A stretch of DNA of 64,000 nt from Bartonella sp. MM73XJBT.G (GTDB lineage Bacteria; Pseudomonadota; Alphaproteobacteria; Rhizobiales; Rhizobiaceae), in NCBI RefSeq assembly GCF_028618435.1, contig NZ_JAQISW010000002.1, forward strand, positions 62,001 to 126,000, in the 5' to 3' direction. Of this stretch, positions 1 through 8,944 are shown one piece after another. Under the pieces are notes generated by a model. It did not search any database and was not told the origin of the DNA. It saw nothing but the letters and a program-made list of their open reading frames with translations. The position numbers were made by a program, and so were the translations under genes. The stretch's first letter is position 1; the number at the start of each line of letters is the position of its first letter.

Positions 1-776
1 TTGCTGAAGGAATATCCGGAGATGAGTCTCATTTTACAAAGCTGATGAATCAGCGCGCTAGAATAATTGGACTATCTGAAAGCCATTTTGTTAATGCAAC
101 AGGGTTTCCCGAAGAGGGACAATTTGTAACAGTGCGCGATATGATTACATTAGCGCGTTATATTGCTAAGGAATATCCAGATTATTATACACTTTATCGT
201 GAGCCTCATTTTACGTGGAATAATATTTTTCAACGAAATAAAAACCCTCTTATTTCTAGGGAAATAGGTGTAGAAGGATTTGGTTTTGGCTACAGTGAAA
301 AAGAAGGATTTTCAATGGTTGCCACCATTTATAAAAATCATCGGCGTCTTTTTTTAGCAATCAATGGTTTGCAAGATGGTAAAAAACATACAAAGGAAAT
401 AGAACGTATTCTTCAATGGGGAATGACAGCTTTTGATCTCAAAACGATTTTTACAAAGGAAAAAATGGTTGGTCGTGCTTCTGTTTATGGCGGTAAAGAA
501 AATTTTGTTCCACTTATTGTTAAAAAGCCGATAAGTTTTATGCTTTCAAATGAAAAAGAAGTCAATGTTAAAGCAAAAATTAAATATCATGGCCCATTGA
601 AAGCACCCATTATTTTAGGGCAATCAGTTGGGGTTATTCAAATTTTAGAAGATAAACAGGTTCTTTTGGAAAGACCAGTTTTTGCCGGCGAAAATGTTCG
701 AGAAGGAAGTTTCTTTACAAAAGTAAAAGATGCATTCTATGAAATAACAATTGGATGGTTACGGAAATATTTATAG
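1..776 (+). CDS. D-alanyl-D-alanine carboxypeptidase family protein, 5' truncated by window edge
   Basis: The reading frame is open from base 3, so the true start lies upstream and only the C-terminal ~257 residues are visible. They show the end of a peptidase S11 transpeptidase fold (an LMNQRA segment, then HFVNATGFPEEGQ) and the C-terminal beta-rich domain typical of DacA/DacC/DacF, with a hydrophobic, basic tail (IGWLRKYL) that could bind the membrane. Such enzymes trim pentapeptide side chains of peptidoglycan in the periplasm. At the place of the KTG active-site motif (bases 276-290) the protein reads GFGFG, so the catalytic lysine is not there; it may be inactive or a variant. The SxxK and SxN motifs lie outside the window. 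The gene heads the tmk-holB-metG operon with a 29-bp gap. Confidence 0.85.
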   Translation, partial: AEGISGDESHFTKLMNQRARIIGLSESHFVNATGFPEEGQFVTVRDMITLARYIAKEYPDYYTLYREPHFTWNNIFQRNKNPLISREIGVEGFGFGYSEKEGFSMVATIYKNHRRLFLAINGLQDGKKHTKEIERILQWGMTAFDLKTIFTKEKMVGRASVYGGKENFVPLIVKKPISFMLSNEKEVNVKAKIKYHGPLKAPIILGQSVGVIQILEDKQVLLERPVFAGENVREGSFFTKVKDAFYEITIGWLRKYL

Positions 777-805
777 TTACGCGCTAATAGGATTAAGGTT
801 TATAC

Positions 806-1450
806 GTGTCAGGTTATTTTATCACATTCGAAGGAGGGGACGGGGTAGGAAAAACAGTGCAAATTTCTTTACTTGCTGAATATCTCTCTTACCAAGGTTA
901 TGATGTTGTTACAACGCGAGAACCAGGAGGAACACCAGGGGCTGAAGCAATCCGGCATATTTTGTTGTCAGGGCAGGCACAACAATATGGAGCGTTGATT
1001 GAAGCTGTTTTGTTTACAGCAGCACGCACCGACCATGTTGCCGAGATTATTGCGCCTTCTTTGCAAAAAGGTAAAATCGTTTTATGTGATCGCTTTATTG
1101 ATTCTACACGCGTTTATCAAGGACTCAATGAAACCGTCAATTCTTCTCTTCTTTCTATTTTAGAGTGTGTTGCACTCAACGGTATCATGCCTCATTTAAC
1201 ATTTTTATTAGATATGCCAGCAGCGTGTGGTATAAAGCGTGCAAATTTACGAAGAAAAAAAACAGAAGCAATCGATTATTTTGAAAAAGATCAGTTGGAA
1301 ATCCAAGAACAAAGGCGTCAAGCTTTTCTTCAATTGGCCCAACAAGAGCCACAGAGATTTCGCGTTATTGATGCGAGTGTCTCGGTGGAAGTCGTTGCTA
1401 ATCAAATAAAAAAATTTTGTCATCAGATATTGTTGGATCAATTTTCATGA
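806..1450 (+). CDS. tmk: Thymidylate kinase
   Basis: This 214-residue protein phosphorylates dTMP to dTDP with ATP, in the cytoplasm. The N-terminus has the P-loop FEGGDGVGKT (residues ~8-17), followed by the dTMP-binding TREPGGTPGAEAIR segment and the DRF(I)DST motif near residue 95, all diagnostic of the family; length is normal. The start is GTG, with AAGG about eight bases upstream. Its stop overlaps the holB start in an ATGA arrangement, so translation is probably coupled to the clamp-loader gene, a pairing common in alphaproteobacteria. Confidence 0.96.
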   Translation: MSGYFITFEGGDGVGKTVQISLLAEYLSYQGYDVVTTREPGGTPGAEAIRHILLSGQAQQYGALIEAVLFTAARTDHVAEIIAPSLQKGKIVLCDRFIDSTRVYQGLNETVNSSLLSILECVALNGIMPHLTFLLDMPAACGIKRANLRRKKTEAIDYFEKDQLEIQEQRRQAFLQLAQQEPQRFRVIDASVSVEVVANQIKKFCHQILLDQFS

Positions 1451-2493
1451 GTGATGTCATAAATATCTTACGCCAATATGATGATATTGATACAATTTTA
1501 TCTCCGTCCCAGAATAACGTTATTTTTGGTCATGAAGACGTTCGTTACTTTTTGACACAAATGCTTAAAGAAAAGCGTTTGCATCATGCGTTATTATTTG
1601 AAGGAGAATATGGAATTGGAAAAGCAACATTAGCGTTTCATCTTGCTTGGAATATTTTAAGTTGTCAAAAGGGAATTTTCTTAAAACCCGATCTTCATTC
1701 TATTCCATGGCGCCAAATTACACAGGGGAGTCATCCTGGTCTTTTGTATGTTTCACGTCGATTTGATGTAAAAACACAAAAATTTAAAACAGGAATACTC
1801 ATTGATGATATCCGTGATGTTATGCATTTTTTAAGCCGAACATCGCAAGATAATGGATGGCGTATTATTATTATTGATTCTGCAGACGATATGAATAGAA
1901 ATGCAGCCAATGCAATTCTTAAAATACTTGAAGAACCTCCTGCAAAGACTCTTTTTATTATTATCGCGCATTCTTTAGGAAGATTACTTCCAACCATTCA
2001 TTCACGGTGTCAAAAAATTTCTTTTCGCCCGTTGAGTCATGATGAAATGAAAAAAGTCATTACACATATTTTCAGCAATCAGGATTTACCTGATGAAAAA
2101 ACGATTGAAATAATTATTAAAAAATCCAAAGGAAGTCCTCGAAAAGCGGCTTTACTTATTTGTCATGGTGGTTTTGAAATTATTAAAACAATTGATGCTC
2201 TCCTAGAGCAACCTATTTGTAATGCAACGATTGTACACACGCTTGCTCAAACACTTTCATCTGCTTCTTCCCCATTCCAATTTCAACAATTTTGTGATGA
2301 AATTCTTGATAAAACTCAACAAAAAGCTCTCACGCTCGTTGAAAAAGGAAATTTATTTCTCTCAAAAAAATATGCGCAAAAATGGCAGGAGATTCATCAA
2401 GAAATAGAGGAAATACAATTGTTTAATCTCGATAAGAAGCAGTTTGTTATTAACTTACTTTTTAGAGTTCATAAGATCATTCATGAGGTTTAG
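1447..2493 (+). CDS. holB: DNA polymerase III subunit delta'
   Basis: This 348-residue AAA+ clamp-loader subunit of the replicative polymerase is recognised by HHALLFEGEYGIGKAT near residue 45, ILKILEEPPAKTLFIII and the SRC motif (HSRCQKISFRPL). The P-loop ends GKA rather than GKS/T, which fits delta', a stator subunit that usually does not hydrolyse ATP. A TTG at 1417 would extend the frame, but the ATG at 1447 overlapping the tmk stop matches the family start better. Translation is probably coupled to tmk. The C-terminal third is poorly conserved, as usual for the family. Confidence 0.93.
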   Translation: MSDVINILRQYDDIDTILSPSQNNVIFGHEDVRYFLTQMLKEKRLHHALLFEGEYGIGKATLAFHLAWNILSCQKGIFLKPDLHSIPWRQITQGSHPGLLYVSRRFDVKTQKFKTGILIDDIRDVMHFLSRTSQDNGWRIIIIDSADDMNRNAANAILKILEEPPAKTLFIIIAHSLGRLLPTIHSRCQKISFRPLSHDEMKKVITHIFSNQDLPDEKTIEIIIKKSKGSPRKAALLICHGGFEIIKTIDALLEQPICNATIVHTLAQTLSSASSPFQFQQFCDEILDKTQQKALTLVEKGNLFLSKKYAQKWQEIHQEIEEIQLFNLDKKQFVINLLFRVHKIIHEV

Positions 2494-2569
2494 TTTTTCC
2501 GTGACAATGTGATGAACAAGCGTTATGTCATTATATCTTTTATTTATGGCGTTTTACAACGAGTACGAC

Positions 2570-4129
2570 ATGTGTGACACATATTACATAACAACTCCCA
2601 TTTTTTATCCTAATGGTAATCCGCATATTGGGCATGCCTATAGTGCCATTGCAAGTGATGTCTTAGCCCGTTTTCAACGATTAAAGGGAAAAAATGTATT
2701 TTTTCTTTCTGGTACAGATGAGTATGGTCTAAAGATGCAACAGACCGCAGCAACATTAGGCATGACACCTCAGCAACTTGCAGATCGTAATAGCGCTGTG
2801 TTTCAAAAAATGCTTACGGTATTAAATTGTTCTAACGATGATTTCATCCGCACGACAGAAGAGCGCCATTCTCAAACGTGTCAAGAAATTTGGAAAAGGA
2901 TGGAAGAGAATGGCGATATTTATCTTGGCCGTTATAAGGGTTGGTATTCGGTTCGCCAAGAAGCCTATTATGAAGAGAAAGACACGGAAATTGGACCCGA
3001 TAATATTCGTCGCGAGAAGGAATTAGGTTCTTCTGTTGAATGGAATGAAGAAGAAAGTTATTTTTTTAAACTTTCTCGTTATGAAAAGGCGCTTATTGAA
3101 TATTATGAAAAACATCCTAATTTTATTGCTCCCTTCGAGCGGCGTAATGAAATTATAAGTTTTATCAAATCGGGTTTAAAAGATATTTCTATTTCACGGA
3201 CAAATTTTAATTGGGGAGTTTCTGTTCCTGATAATCCCAAACACGTGATGTATGTTTGGGTTGATGCGCTTACAAATTACCTATCAGCAATTGATTTTTT
3301 TAATAAAAATTCAAAAAAACGTGATTTTTGGCCTGCAAATACGCATATCATTGGTAAGGATATTATTCGTTTTCATGCCGTTTATTGGCCAGCATTTTTA
3401 ATGTCTGCTGGAGTTGAATTGCCTAAAAGTATTTTTGCACATGGTTTTTTACTTAATCGTGGTGCAAAAATGTCAAAATCTGTTGGAAATGTCGTTGATC
3501 CTTTTGAAATGGTTGATCATTATGGCCTTGATCAGGTTCGTTATTTTCTGCTTCGTGAAGTGCCCTTTGGACATGATGGTAGTTATAACCATGAAAACCT
3601 TGTGAGCCGTATTAATGCCGATCTTGCTAATGATCTTGGTAATTTAGCACAGCGTTCTTTATCTATGATTGCCAAGAATTGTGATGCAAAGGTTCCTAAA
3701 CCCGCTGCATTTTTAGTTCAAGATAAACAGCTTTTAGAACAATCTCTTCAAGTGCTTGAAACTGTAGACCAAGCGATGTCTTCTCATAGTATGCATTTAG
3801 CTCTTTCAGCTATTTTTTCACTTGTAGCAGATGCCAATCGCTATTTTGCCAACGAACAGCCTTGGAGTTTACGAAAGAATGATCAAGAGCGGTTTTTTAC
3901 AGTTCTTTATATAACTGTCGAAACCTTGCGACGAATAGGAATTATGCTTTTGCCTTTCATTCCCCAATCAGCAACAAAACTTCTTGATAGCCTTGCGGTT
4001 GCTGAAAATGATCGGTTGTTGTATCATATAAGCCATACAAAAATTCAAGAAGGGCTTGATCTTCCACCACCAGAACCAATTTTCCCTCGTTATCTCTTGA
4101 AGAAAGAAGATTCTCATCATGCTCATTGA
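2570..4129 (+). CDS. metG: Methionyl-tRNA synthetase
   Basis: This class I synthetase of 519 residues charges tRNA(Met). From the chosen ATG the protein starts MCDTYYITTPIFYPNGNPHIGH, with HIGH at residues 19-22 and KMSKS near residue 300. It is the short form without a C-terminal tRNA-binding extension. An upstream in-frame ATG at 2525 would add 15 residues that do not look like the family, so 2570 is preferred although neither start has a strong ribosome site. The 3' end overlaps tatD by 11 bp. Confidence 0.96.
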   Translation: MCDTYYITTPIFYPNGNPHIGHAYSAIASDVLARFQRLKGKNVFFLSGTDEYGLKMQQTAATLGMTPQQLADRNSAVFQKMLTVLNCSNDDFIRTTEERHSQTCQEIWKRMEENGDIYLGRYKGWYSVRQEAYYEEKDTEIGPDNIRREKELGSSVEWNEEESYFFKLSRYEKALIEYYEKHPNFIAPFERRNEIISFIKSGLKDISISRTNFNWGVSVPDNPKHVMYVWVDALTNYLSAIDFFNKNSKKRDFWPANTHIIGKDIIRFHAVYWPAFLMSAGVELPKSIFAHGFLLNRGAKMSKSVGNVVDPFEMVDHYGLDQVRYFLLREVPFGHDGSYNHENLVSRINADLANDLGNLAQRSLSMIAKNCDAKVPKPAAFLVQDKQLLEQSLQVLETVDQAMSSHSMHLALSAIFSLVADANRYFANEQPWSLRKNDQERFFTVLYITVETLRRIGIMLLPFIPQSATKLLDSLAVAENDRLLYHISHTKIQEGLDLPPPEPIFPRYLLKKEDSHHAH

Positions 4130-4892
4130 TACACATTGTCATCTTGATTTTGAAGATTTTTCACAAGATTTGGATAATGTTATCCAACGGGCTTTTGATG
4201 CTGACGTTAGACGTATGATCACAATTTCAACCCATGTTCGTAAGTTAGATAAACTGTTAGCTATTGCGCAAAACTATGATCAAGTCTTTTGTTCCGTTGG
4301 AACCCACCCTAATCATGCGCATGAAGAACAAGATATTACAGCCAAAGAGCTTATACAACTCTCAAAACACCCTAAAATTGTTGCATTTGGGGAAGGGGGG
4401 CTTGATTACCATTATGATTATTCTACACCAGAAGAGCAAAAGAAAGTATTCCAAGAACATATCATTGCTTCTCGAGAAACACAGATTCCTCTTGTTATAC
4501 ATTCACGCAATGCAGATATTGATATGGAGAAAATTTTACGCGAACAGATAAAGCTAGGGGCTTTTCCTTTTATTCTTCATTGTTATTCATCTGGAATGCA
4601 GCTTGCTCGTGCTGGCATTGAACTTGGGGGTTATATTTCTTTTTCAGGTATTCTTACTTTTAAAAATGCATTTGAAATCCGTGAAATAGCAAAAATTGTG
4701 CCCCATGAGCAGTTGCTGGTGGAAACAGATGCACCATTTTTAGCCCCCACTCCTTACCGGGGTAAAACCAATGAACCATCTTTTGTATGCTATACAGCAG
4801 CTATTTTAGCTGAAACAATTGGTTTAAGTATTGAAGAAACAGCGCAGATAACAACCCGGAATGCTTTTCGTTTATTTAGCAAAATGAAATAA
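4119..4892 (+). CDS. tatD: TatD family metal-dependent hydrolase (DNase)
   Basis: A 257-residue TIM-barrel hydrolase starting MLIDTHCHLDF, where the HxH pair binds metal. GEGGLDYHYD, PLVIHSRNA, FILHCYSSG and VETDAPFLAPTPYRGK follow in the family order and supply the other metal ligands. TatD enzymes act as 3'-5' exonucleases in DNA repair or RNA quality control. The gene overlaps metG by 11 bp and is followed ten bases later by the MBL-fold gene; metG-tatD-MBL is a common gene order in Rhizobiales. Confidence 0.93.
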   Translation: MLIDTHCHLDFEDFSQDLDNVIQRAFDADVRRMITISTHVRKLDKLLAIAQNYDQVFCSVGTHPNHAHEEQDITAKELIQLSKHPKIVAFGEGGLDYHYDYSTPEEQKKVFQEHIIASRETQIPLVIHSRNADIDMEKILREQIKLGAFPFILHCYSSGMQLARAGIELGGYISFSGILTFKNAFEIREIAKIVPHEQLLVETDAPFLAPTPYRGKTNEPSFVCYTAAILAETIGLSIEETAQITTRNAFRLFSKMK

Positions 4893-4902
4893 GGCAAAAG
4901 CT

Positions 4903-5712
4903 ATGTGCGATCAGTACCGATTTACAATATTAGGCTGTGGTCCCTCTCCAGGTGTCCCACGCCCCAATGGTGATTGGGGTATATGTGATCCCAATAACCC
5001 TAAAAATAAACGCTACAGAAGTTCTTTATTAGTTGAACGCATTAAATCATCAGAAAAAAAAACAACGGTCGTTATTGATACAGGTCCAGATTTTCGCTCA
5101 CAAATGATCGATGCCCGTGTAAGTCATCTTGATGCTGCTCTTTACACGCATTCTCATGCAGACCATATCCACGGTATTGACGATTTACGCAGCTATGCCC
5201 TTGCACAAAAATGTTTAATCGATATCTATGCAGATAGGTTTACATTAGAGCATCTCAAGAATGCTTTCGGATATTGTTTTCAAACACCAAAAGATTCCTC
5301 TTATTCACCCATCTTAAAAGAACATCTTATCAATGAAGATAGCCAGTTTATTATTCAGGGGCAGGGGGGCAAAATAAGCGTTAATACGCATTTACAATAC
5401 CATGGAAATATTCATTCCTTAGGTTTTCGTATTGGAAATGTTGCATATTGTACAGATGTTAGTGAGTTTCCTGCAAAAACATTATCCAAATTAATGGATT
5501 TGGATGTTCTTATCATTGAAGCCCTTCAATTTAAACCTCATCCGAGTCATTTTTCTGTTGATCAAGCATTACAATGGATAGAATATTTAAAGCCCAAACA
5601 AGCCATACTTACACATATGGACAGATCGCTAGATTACAATAAGGTTGTCAATTACGTTCCTGCTTATGTAAAGCCTGCATATCAAGGTCTTATTTTTGAA
5701 ACAGATATATAA
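4903..5712 (+). CDS. MBL-fold metallohydrolase, PhnP-like phosphodiesterase
   Basis: This 269-residue metallo-beta-lactamase-fold protein has the HxHxDH metal motif (THSHADHIHGIDDLR, residues ~84-98), an N-terminal GCGPSPGVPRPNGDWG typical of the phosphoribosyl 1,2-cyclic phosphate phosphodiesterase group, and late ligands in AYCTDVSEF and ILTHMDRSLDY. The substrate is not known from sequence: no phosphonate lyase genes are nearby, so an RNase Z/PhnP-like role on a cyclic phosphodiester is only an inference. It is the last gene of the tmk-holB-metG-tatD run, with AAGG as ribosome site. Confidence 0.85.
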   Translation: MCDQYRFTILGCGPSPGVPRPNGDWGICDPNNPKNKRYRSSLLVERIKSSEKKTTVVIDTGPDFRSQMIDARVSHLDAALYTHSHADHIHGIDDLRSYALAQKCLIDIYADRFTLEHLKNAFGYCFQTPKDSSYSPILKEHLINEDSQFIIQGQGGKISVNTHLQYHGNIHSLGFRIGNVAYCTDVSEFPAKTLSKLMDLDVLIIEALQFKPHPSHFSVDQALQWIEYLKPKQAILTHMDRSLDYNKVVNYVPAYVKPAYQGLIFETDI

Positions 5713-5815
5713 ATAAAAAGTACCTTTTTAAAATTATCCTTTATTTTATCTTATTTTTGTCATAATTGGCATTTTTGGATTATCTTCTTATTTATCTTAA
5801 AGATGAGGTTTTTTT

Positions 5816-6172
5816 ATGCATAATGTTAAGCAAGTAATGTATATTATAGTTTTAGCAGTTTTCTTGTCAGCATGTGGTGGGCGTTTAGAAAAAAATATTT
5901 CAGTTACTACAATACATGATGGAACAATGAGTTGTGCTGATATTCAACGAGAGTTTCTTGCTAATAAACGTCAAATCGATGCTACAATTGCAGAGCGTTC
6001 TAAAACAAGAAAGAAAAATGTAGCTTTAGCAGCTGCAGGTCTCTTTTTTCTACCTGCCTTTTTCTTTATAGATGCAAAATCAAATGAAAGTAATGAAATT
6101 TCAGCTTTAAATAATCGTAATGCTGTTTTGAGTGATCTTGCACATATGAAACGTTGTAAATTAGTACAATAA
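5816..6172 (+). CDS. Small putative lipoprotein of unknown function
   Basis: A 118-residue protein with a lipoprotein signal: a short basic start, the hydrophobic run VMYIIVLAVF and the lipobox LSAC with Cys20. The mature part has a polar stretch with one Cys (SCADIQREF), a second hydrophobic segment near residues 68-83 that could re-enter the membrane, and a polar end with another Cys. GATGAGG upstream is a good ribosome site, and a terminator-like hairpin follows. I do not recognise a family; small exported proteins of this kind are common in Bartonella. Confidence 0.75.
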   Translation: MHNVKQVMYIIVLAVFLSACGGRLEKNISVTTIHDGTMSCADIQREFLANKRQIDATIAERSKTRKKNVALAAAGLFFLPAFFFIDAKSNESNEISALNNRNAVLSDLAHMKRCKLVQ

Positions 6173-6190
6173 TTTTTCTTGTTGTTTTTT

Positions 6191-6229
6191 GGCTTTAAGT
6201 AGTTTTGTTTTTTTACTTAAAGCCAATTT
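6191..6229 (+). terminator. Probable intrinsic terminator after the lipoprotein gene
   Basis: GGCTTTAAGTA (6191-6201) pairs perfectly with TACTTAAAGCC (6214-6224) and is followed by AATTTTT. The stem is A/T-rich but 11 bp long, and it sits 18 bases after the stop at 6172. Confidence 0.6.
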
Positions 6230-6459
6230 TTATCATAATCACATTATCGCATAATATATATTATGGAACTTTTAATGAGAAGGTACGTTTTATAATTGCC
6301 AGACAACACATATATTTAAAGAAAAAGAAAGAATGGTTATCATTTTCGAACACGCTGAACTATAGCGCGCATTTTTTAATTTTAAAAACTTGGATGATTT
6401 TATAGTTAGATAGTTAGATTGAAAACCGATGCTGTTTTATTCTGGCTCGAAAGTTTCAA

Positions 6460-6873
6460 TCACAATCGTTTTTTATTTTTTATTCTTTCAAAAAAAATCA
6501 TCATAATTCGTAGGATCACAAAGACTAAAAATAATATTCCATGAAATAATGGTACAAACGGCTGATAAATAAAATTAGAATAATAGATTGTTATTATTTC
6601 AATCAACGCCGCACTACACCATAAAATAATGCCCCATAATGAATACATCCAAAGTCCAATCAAGGCAATAGGATAGAGAATAGCCAATATTGCTGATGCA
6701 AACTGCCACTGCCAAGGCATAAGATCAAAACGCCATAGAGTACCTGGAAAGACACCAACTAAGCGTATCCAATAAAAAACACTCAAGCTCAAGCAAATAA
6801 GCGCCAAAAATCGTAAATAACAGTTATAAATTAAGTTGATTTTTGAAATCCGTTTGTGTGAATTATTTTTCAC
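6460..6873 (-). CDS. Four-helix inner-membrane protein, DUF6163-like
   Basis: This 137-residue, highly hydrophobic protein has four predicted membrane segments at about residues 20-37, 55-75, 80-98 and 108-130 and a basic tail (FFERIKNKKRL). It resembles the small DUF6163 membrane proteins of Rhizobiales, found beside phosphatidylcholine synthase and enoyl-CoA hydratase genes; no function is known. The start is GTG, overlapping the TGA of the upstream hydrolase as GTGA, so it is translationally coupled to that gene. Confidence 0.75.
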   Translation of the reverse strand: MKNNSHKRISKINLIYNCYLRFLALICLSLSVFYWIRLVGVFPGTLWRFDLMPWQWQFASAILAILYPIALIGLWMYSLWGIILWCSAALIEIITIYYSNFIYQPFVPLFHGILFLVFVILRIMMIFFERIKNKKRL

Positions 6874-7916
6874 AATAATAACTCTCGTTCAACAGGTTGG
6901 AAATAAGCCTCTATCATTTCATCTGTTACATTTGAAAGTTTATCTGGCTGCCATTTGGGTGTTTTGTCCTTATCGATTAACATAGCACGTATCCCTTCAT
7001 AAAAATCATGGGAATTAATCATATGATGTGCGATGCGGTTTTCAATTTTTATACAATCTTCCAAAGTTCGAGGTACATTTTGTTTCATTTGTTTCCAGAT
7101 GACTTTTAAACTTATCGGAGAACGTGCCTGCAAAATATCATAACATTCTTTAGCAAATAAAATACCTTCATTACTTTTTTTATAAAGCAATTCAAGGCAT
7201 TCTTCTAATGTCTGCGCACTAAAACAAGTGTTAATAATACACCGTATTTCATGACTCGTTTCATAATTTTTTGTAATTGCGTGCTCATTTAAAGCTAAAG
7301 TAGGATCTCCTTGCTCAATAACTGCTTTCCTAATAATATCGAACTTAACTTCAGGAACAGCATGTGTTGCTAATCCTAAATTTAAACAATCTCCCCATTT
7401 TATATTTGCACCGGTCAATGCAAGATAAATACCAAAATAATTAGGAAGAGATGGTAAGAAAAAACCTGCACCAACATCTGGAAAAAATCCAATCGCAGCT
7501 TCTGGCATAGCAAAAACTGTATTTTCTGTAACAATTCGATGAGAACCATACAGCGAAATACCGACCCCTCCTCCCATCCAAATACCGTTTAAGAAAGAGA
7601 TATAAGGCTTTGGAAAACGTTTAATATAAGCATTTAAACTATATTCCTCTCTAAAATATTGATAAGCAGAGGCACTTTTCCCCATCTGATAGATTTCTAC
7701 AACATCTCCACCAGCACAAAAAGCACGTCCCTCTCCTTCAATTAAGACACATGAAATATCACTATCCGTTTTCCACGTCTTGAGAGCTTTTTTTAAAGCG
7801 GAAACCATTCGTTGACTAAGAGCGTTTAATGCTAAAGGGCGTGTGAGCTTTATAATACCAGCATACCCTTCTTTCGCAAAAGAAATATCATTATCTGCTC
7901 CAAAATCAATTTTCAT
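6870..7916 (-). CDS. Enoyl-CoA hydratase/isomerase family, 3-hydroxyisobutyryl-CoA hydrolase-like
   Basis: A crotonase-fold protein of 348 residues. Its length, the RAFCAGGDVVEIY oxyanion segment near residue 65 and PEAAIGFFPDVGAGFFLPSLP near residue 138 are hallmarks of the 3-hydroxyisobutyryl-CoA hydrolase branch, which acts in valine breakdown; ordinary enoyl-CoA hydratases are about 260 residues. It lies between phosphatidylcholine synthase and the small membrane protein, all on the minus strand. No other valine-degradation gene is visible, so the physiological substrate remains uncertain. Confidence 0.85.
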   Translation of the reverse strand: MKIDFGADNDISFAKEGYAGIIKLTRPLALNALSQRMVSALKKALKTWKTDSDISCVLIEGEGRAFCAGGDVVEIYQMGKSASAYQYFREEYSLNAYIKRFPKPYISFLNGIWMGGGVGISLYGSHRIVTENTVFAMPEAAIGFFPDVGAGFFLPSLPNYFGIYLALTGANIKWGDCLNLGLATHAVPEVKFDIIRKAVIEQGDPTLALNEHAITKNYETSHEIRCIINTCFSAQTLEECLELLYKKSNEGILFAKECYDILQARSPISLKVIWKQMKQNVPRTLEDCIKIENRIAHHMINSHDFYEGIRAMLIDKDKTPKWQPDKLSNVTDEMIEAYFQPVERELLL

Positions 7917-7945
7917 TTCACACCCTTCTTAAAACCTTAAAACAA

Positions 7946-8764
7946 CTAATCTATTGTTTTTTTTATACTTTTTGCCCCAAGTTGGGGAAATATTTGCATG
8001 ATCGCGCCAATACAATATATATAAATCCCTGTTATTGAAATTCCTATTTTAACCCAATATGGAGCCTCTAGTTGATAAAAGAAAGCGACAACACCAAAGA
8101 AACACCATAAGAGAAAAATTGGAAAATTAATTCTCCGCAAACGACAGACTCTTACAGGGTGGATGAAATAAATTGGTAAGAAAGATATAATGGCCGATAA
8201 AACAATAATGATAAAGGTAATCCACTCCTCTGGTCTTACGACAAAAAGTGTAAAAACCATCATATTCCAAACAACAGGAAATCCTTTAAAAAAGTTTTCT
8301 TTGGTTTTCATACCCGTATCAGCATAATAAATAGCCGATGAAATAACAATGACTGCACTCAATGAAAACGATAACCCTACCCTCATAAAACCACTTTGAT
8401 AGAGGGCAAAAGCAGGAATTAAAACATAAGTTACGTAGTCAATGATATTATCTAACAACTCTCCAGACCATGTTGGAAGTACATATTTAACATCAAGTTT
8501 GCGTGCAATGGGTCCATCTATACCATCAACAAGAAGTGCAAGCCCAAGCCAACAGAACATAGCTGTCCATTCTTTTTGAGAAGCCGATATAAGAGAAAGA
8601 AACGCTAAAAATGATCCCGAAGCTGTTAGTAAATGAACAGAAAAAGCCTTTGCTTGTGGCATTGTTACTTTTTTATGGCGTAATAATTTAGCATTTGTTT
8701 TGATTTTTTTTGTTAGTTTACGTTTCAAGGTTTTCTTATCCTCGTTTTTACAGTCTTCATCCAT
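7946..8764 (-). CDS. pcs: Phosphatidylcholine synthase
   Basis: A CDP-alcohol phosphatidyltransferase that condenses choline with CDP-diacylglycerol to make phosphatidylcholine in the inner membrane. The catalytic motif is seen in modified form as DGIDGPIARKLDV followed by GELLDNIIDYVTYV, and about seven membrane helices follow. An in-frame ATG at 8662 (MPQAKAFSVHLLTASG) gives 238 residues, close to known Pcs lengths. Starting at 8764 adds 34 very basic residues, so the true start may be 8662. Because host choline is the precursor, the enzyme is relevant to host-associated Rhizobiales. Confidence 0.9.
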   Translation of the reverse strand: MDEDCKNEDKKTLKRKLTKKIKTNAKLLRHKKVTMPQAKAFSVHLLTASGSFLAFLSLISASQKEWTAMFCWLGLALLVDGIDGPIARKLDVKYVLPTWSGELLDNIIDYVTYVLIPAFALYQSGFMRVGLSFSLSAVIVISSAIYYADTGMKTKENFFKGFPVVWNMMVFTLFVVRPEEWITFIIIVLSAIISFLPIYFIHPVRVCRLRRINFPIFLLWCFFGVVAFFYQLEAPYWVKIGISITGIYIYCIGAIMQIFPQLGAKSIKKTID

Positions 8765-8944
8765 CTACCAATACGCCATTTTTACTCATGATATGACTCA
8801 GCATAAAAAAATTATAAAAAGGTTACTTTTTTATATCGCATTATTTATTACATAATATAATAGAAGAACTTCATACAATAAAAAGAGAGCAATCATTTAG
8901 AAATGTTAAAATATTTGCTCTATTGAAGAAAGGCTTAACTTGTT

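Noticed and set aside
6205-6405. 66-codon frame after the lipoprotein gene
   Set aside because: It overlaps the terminator-like hairpin, has no ribosome site and shows only low-complexity A/T-driven composition.
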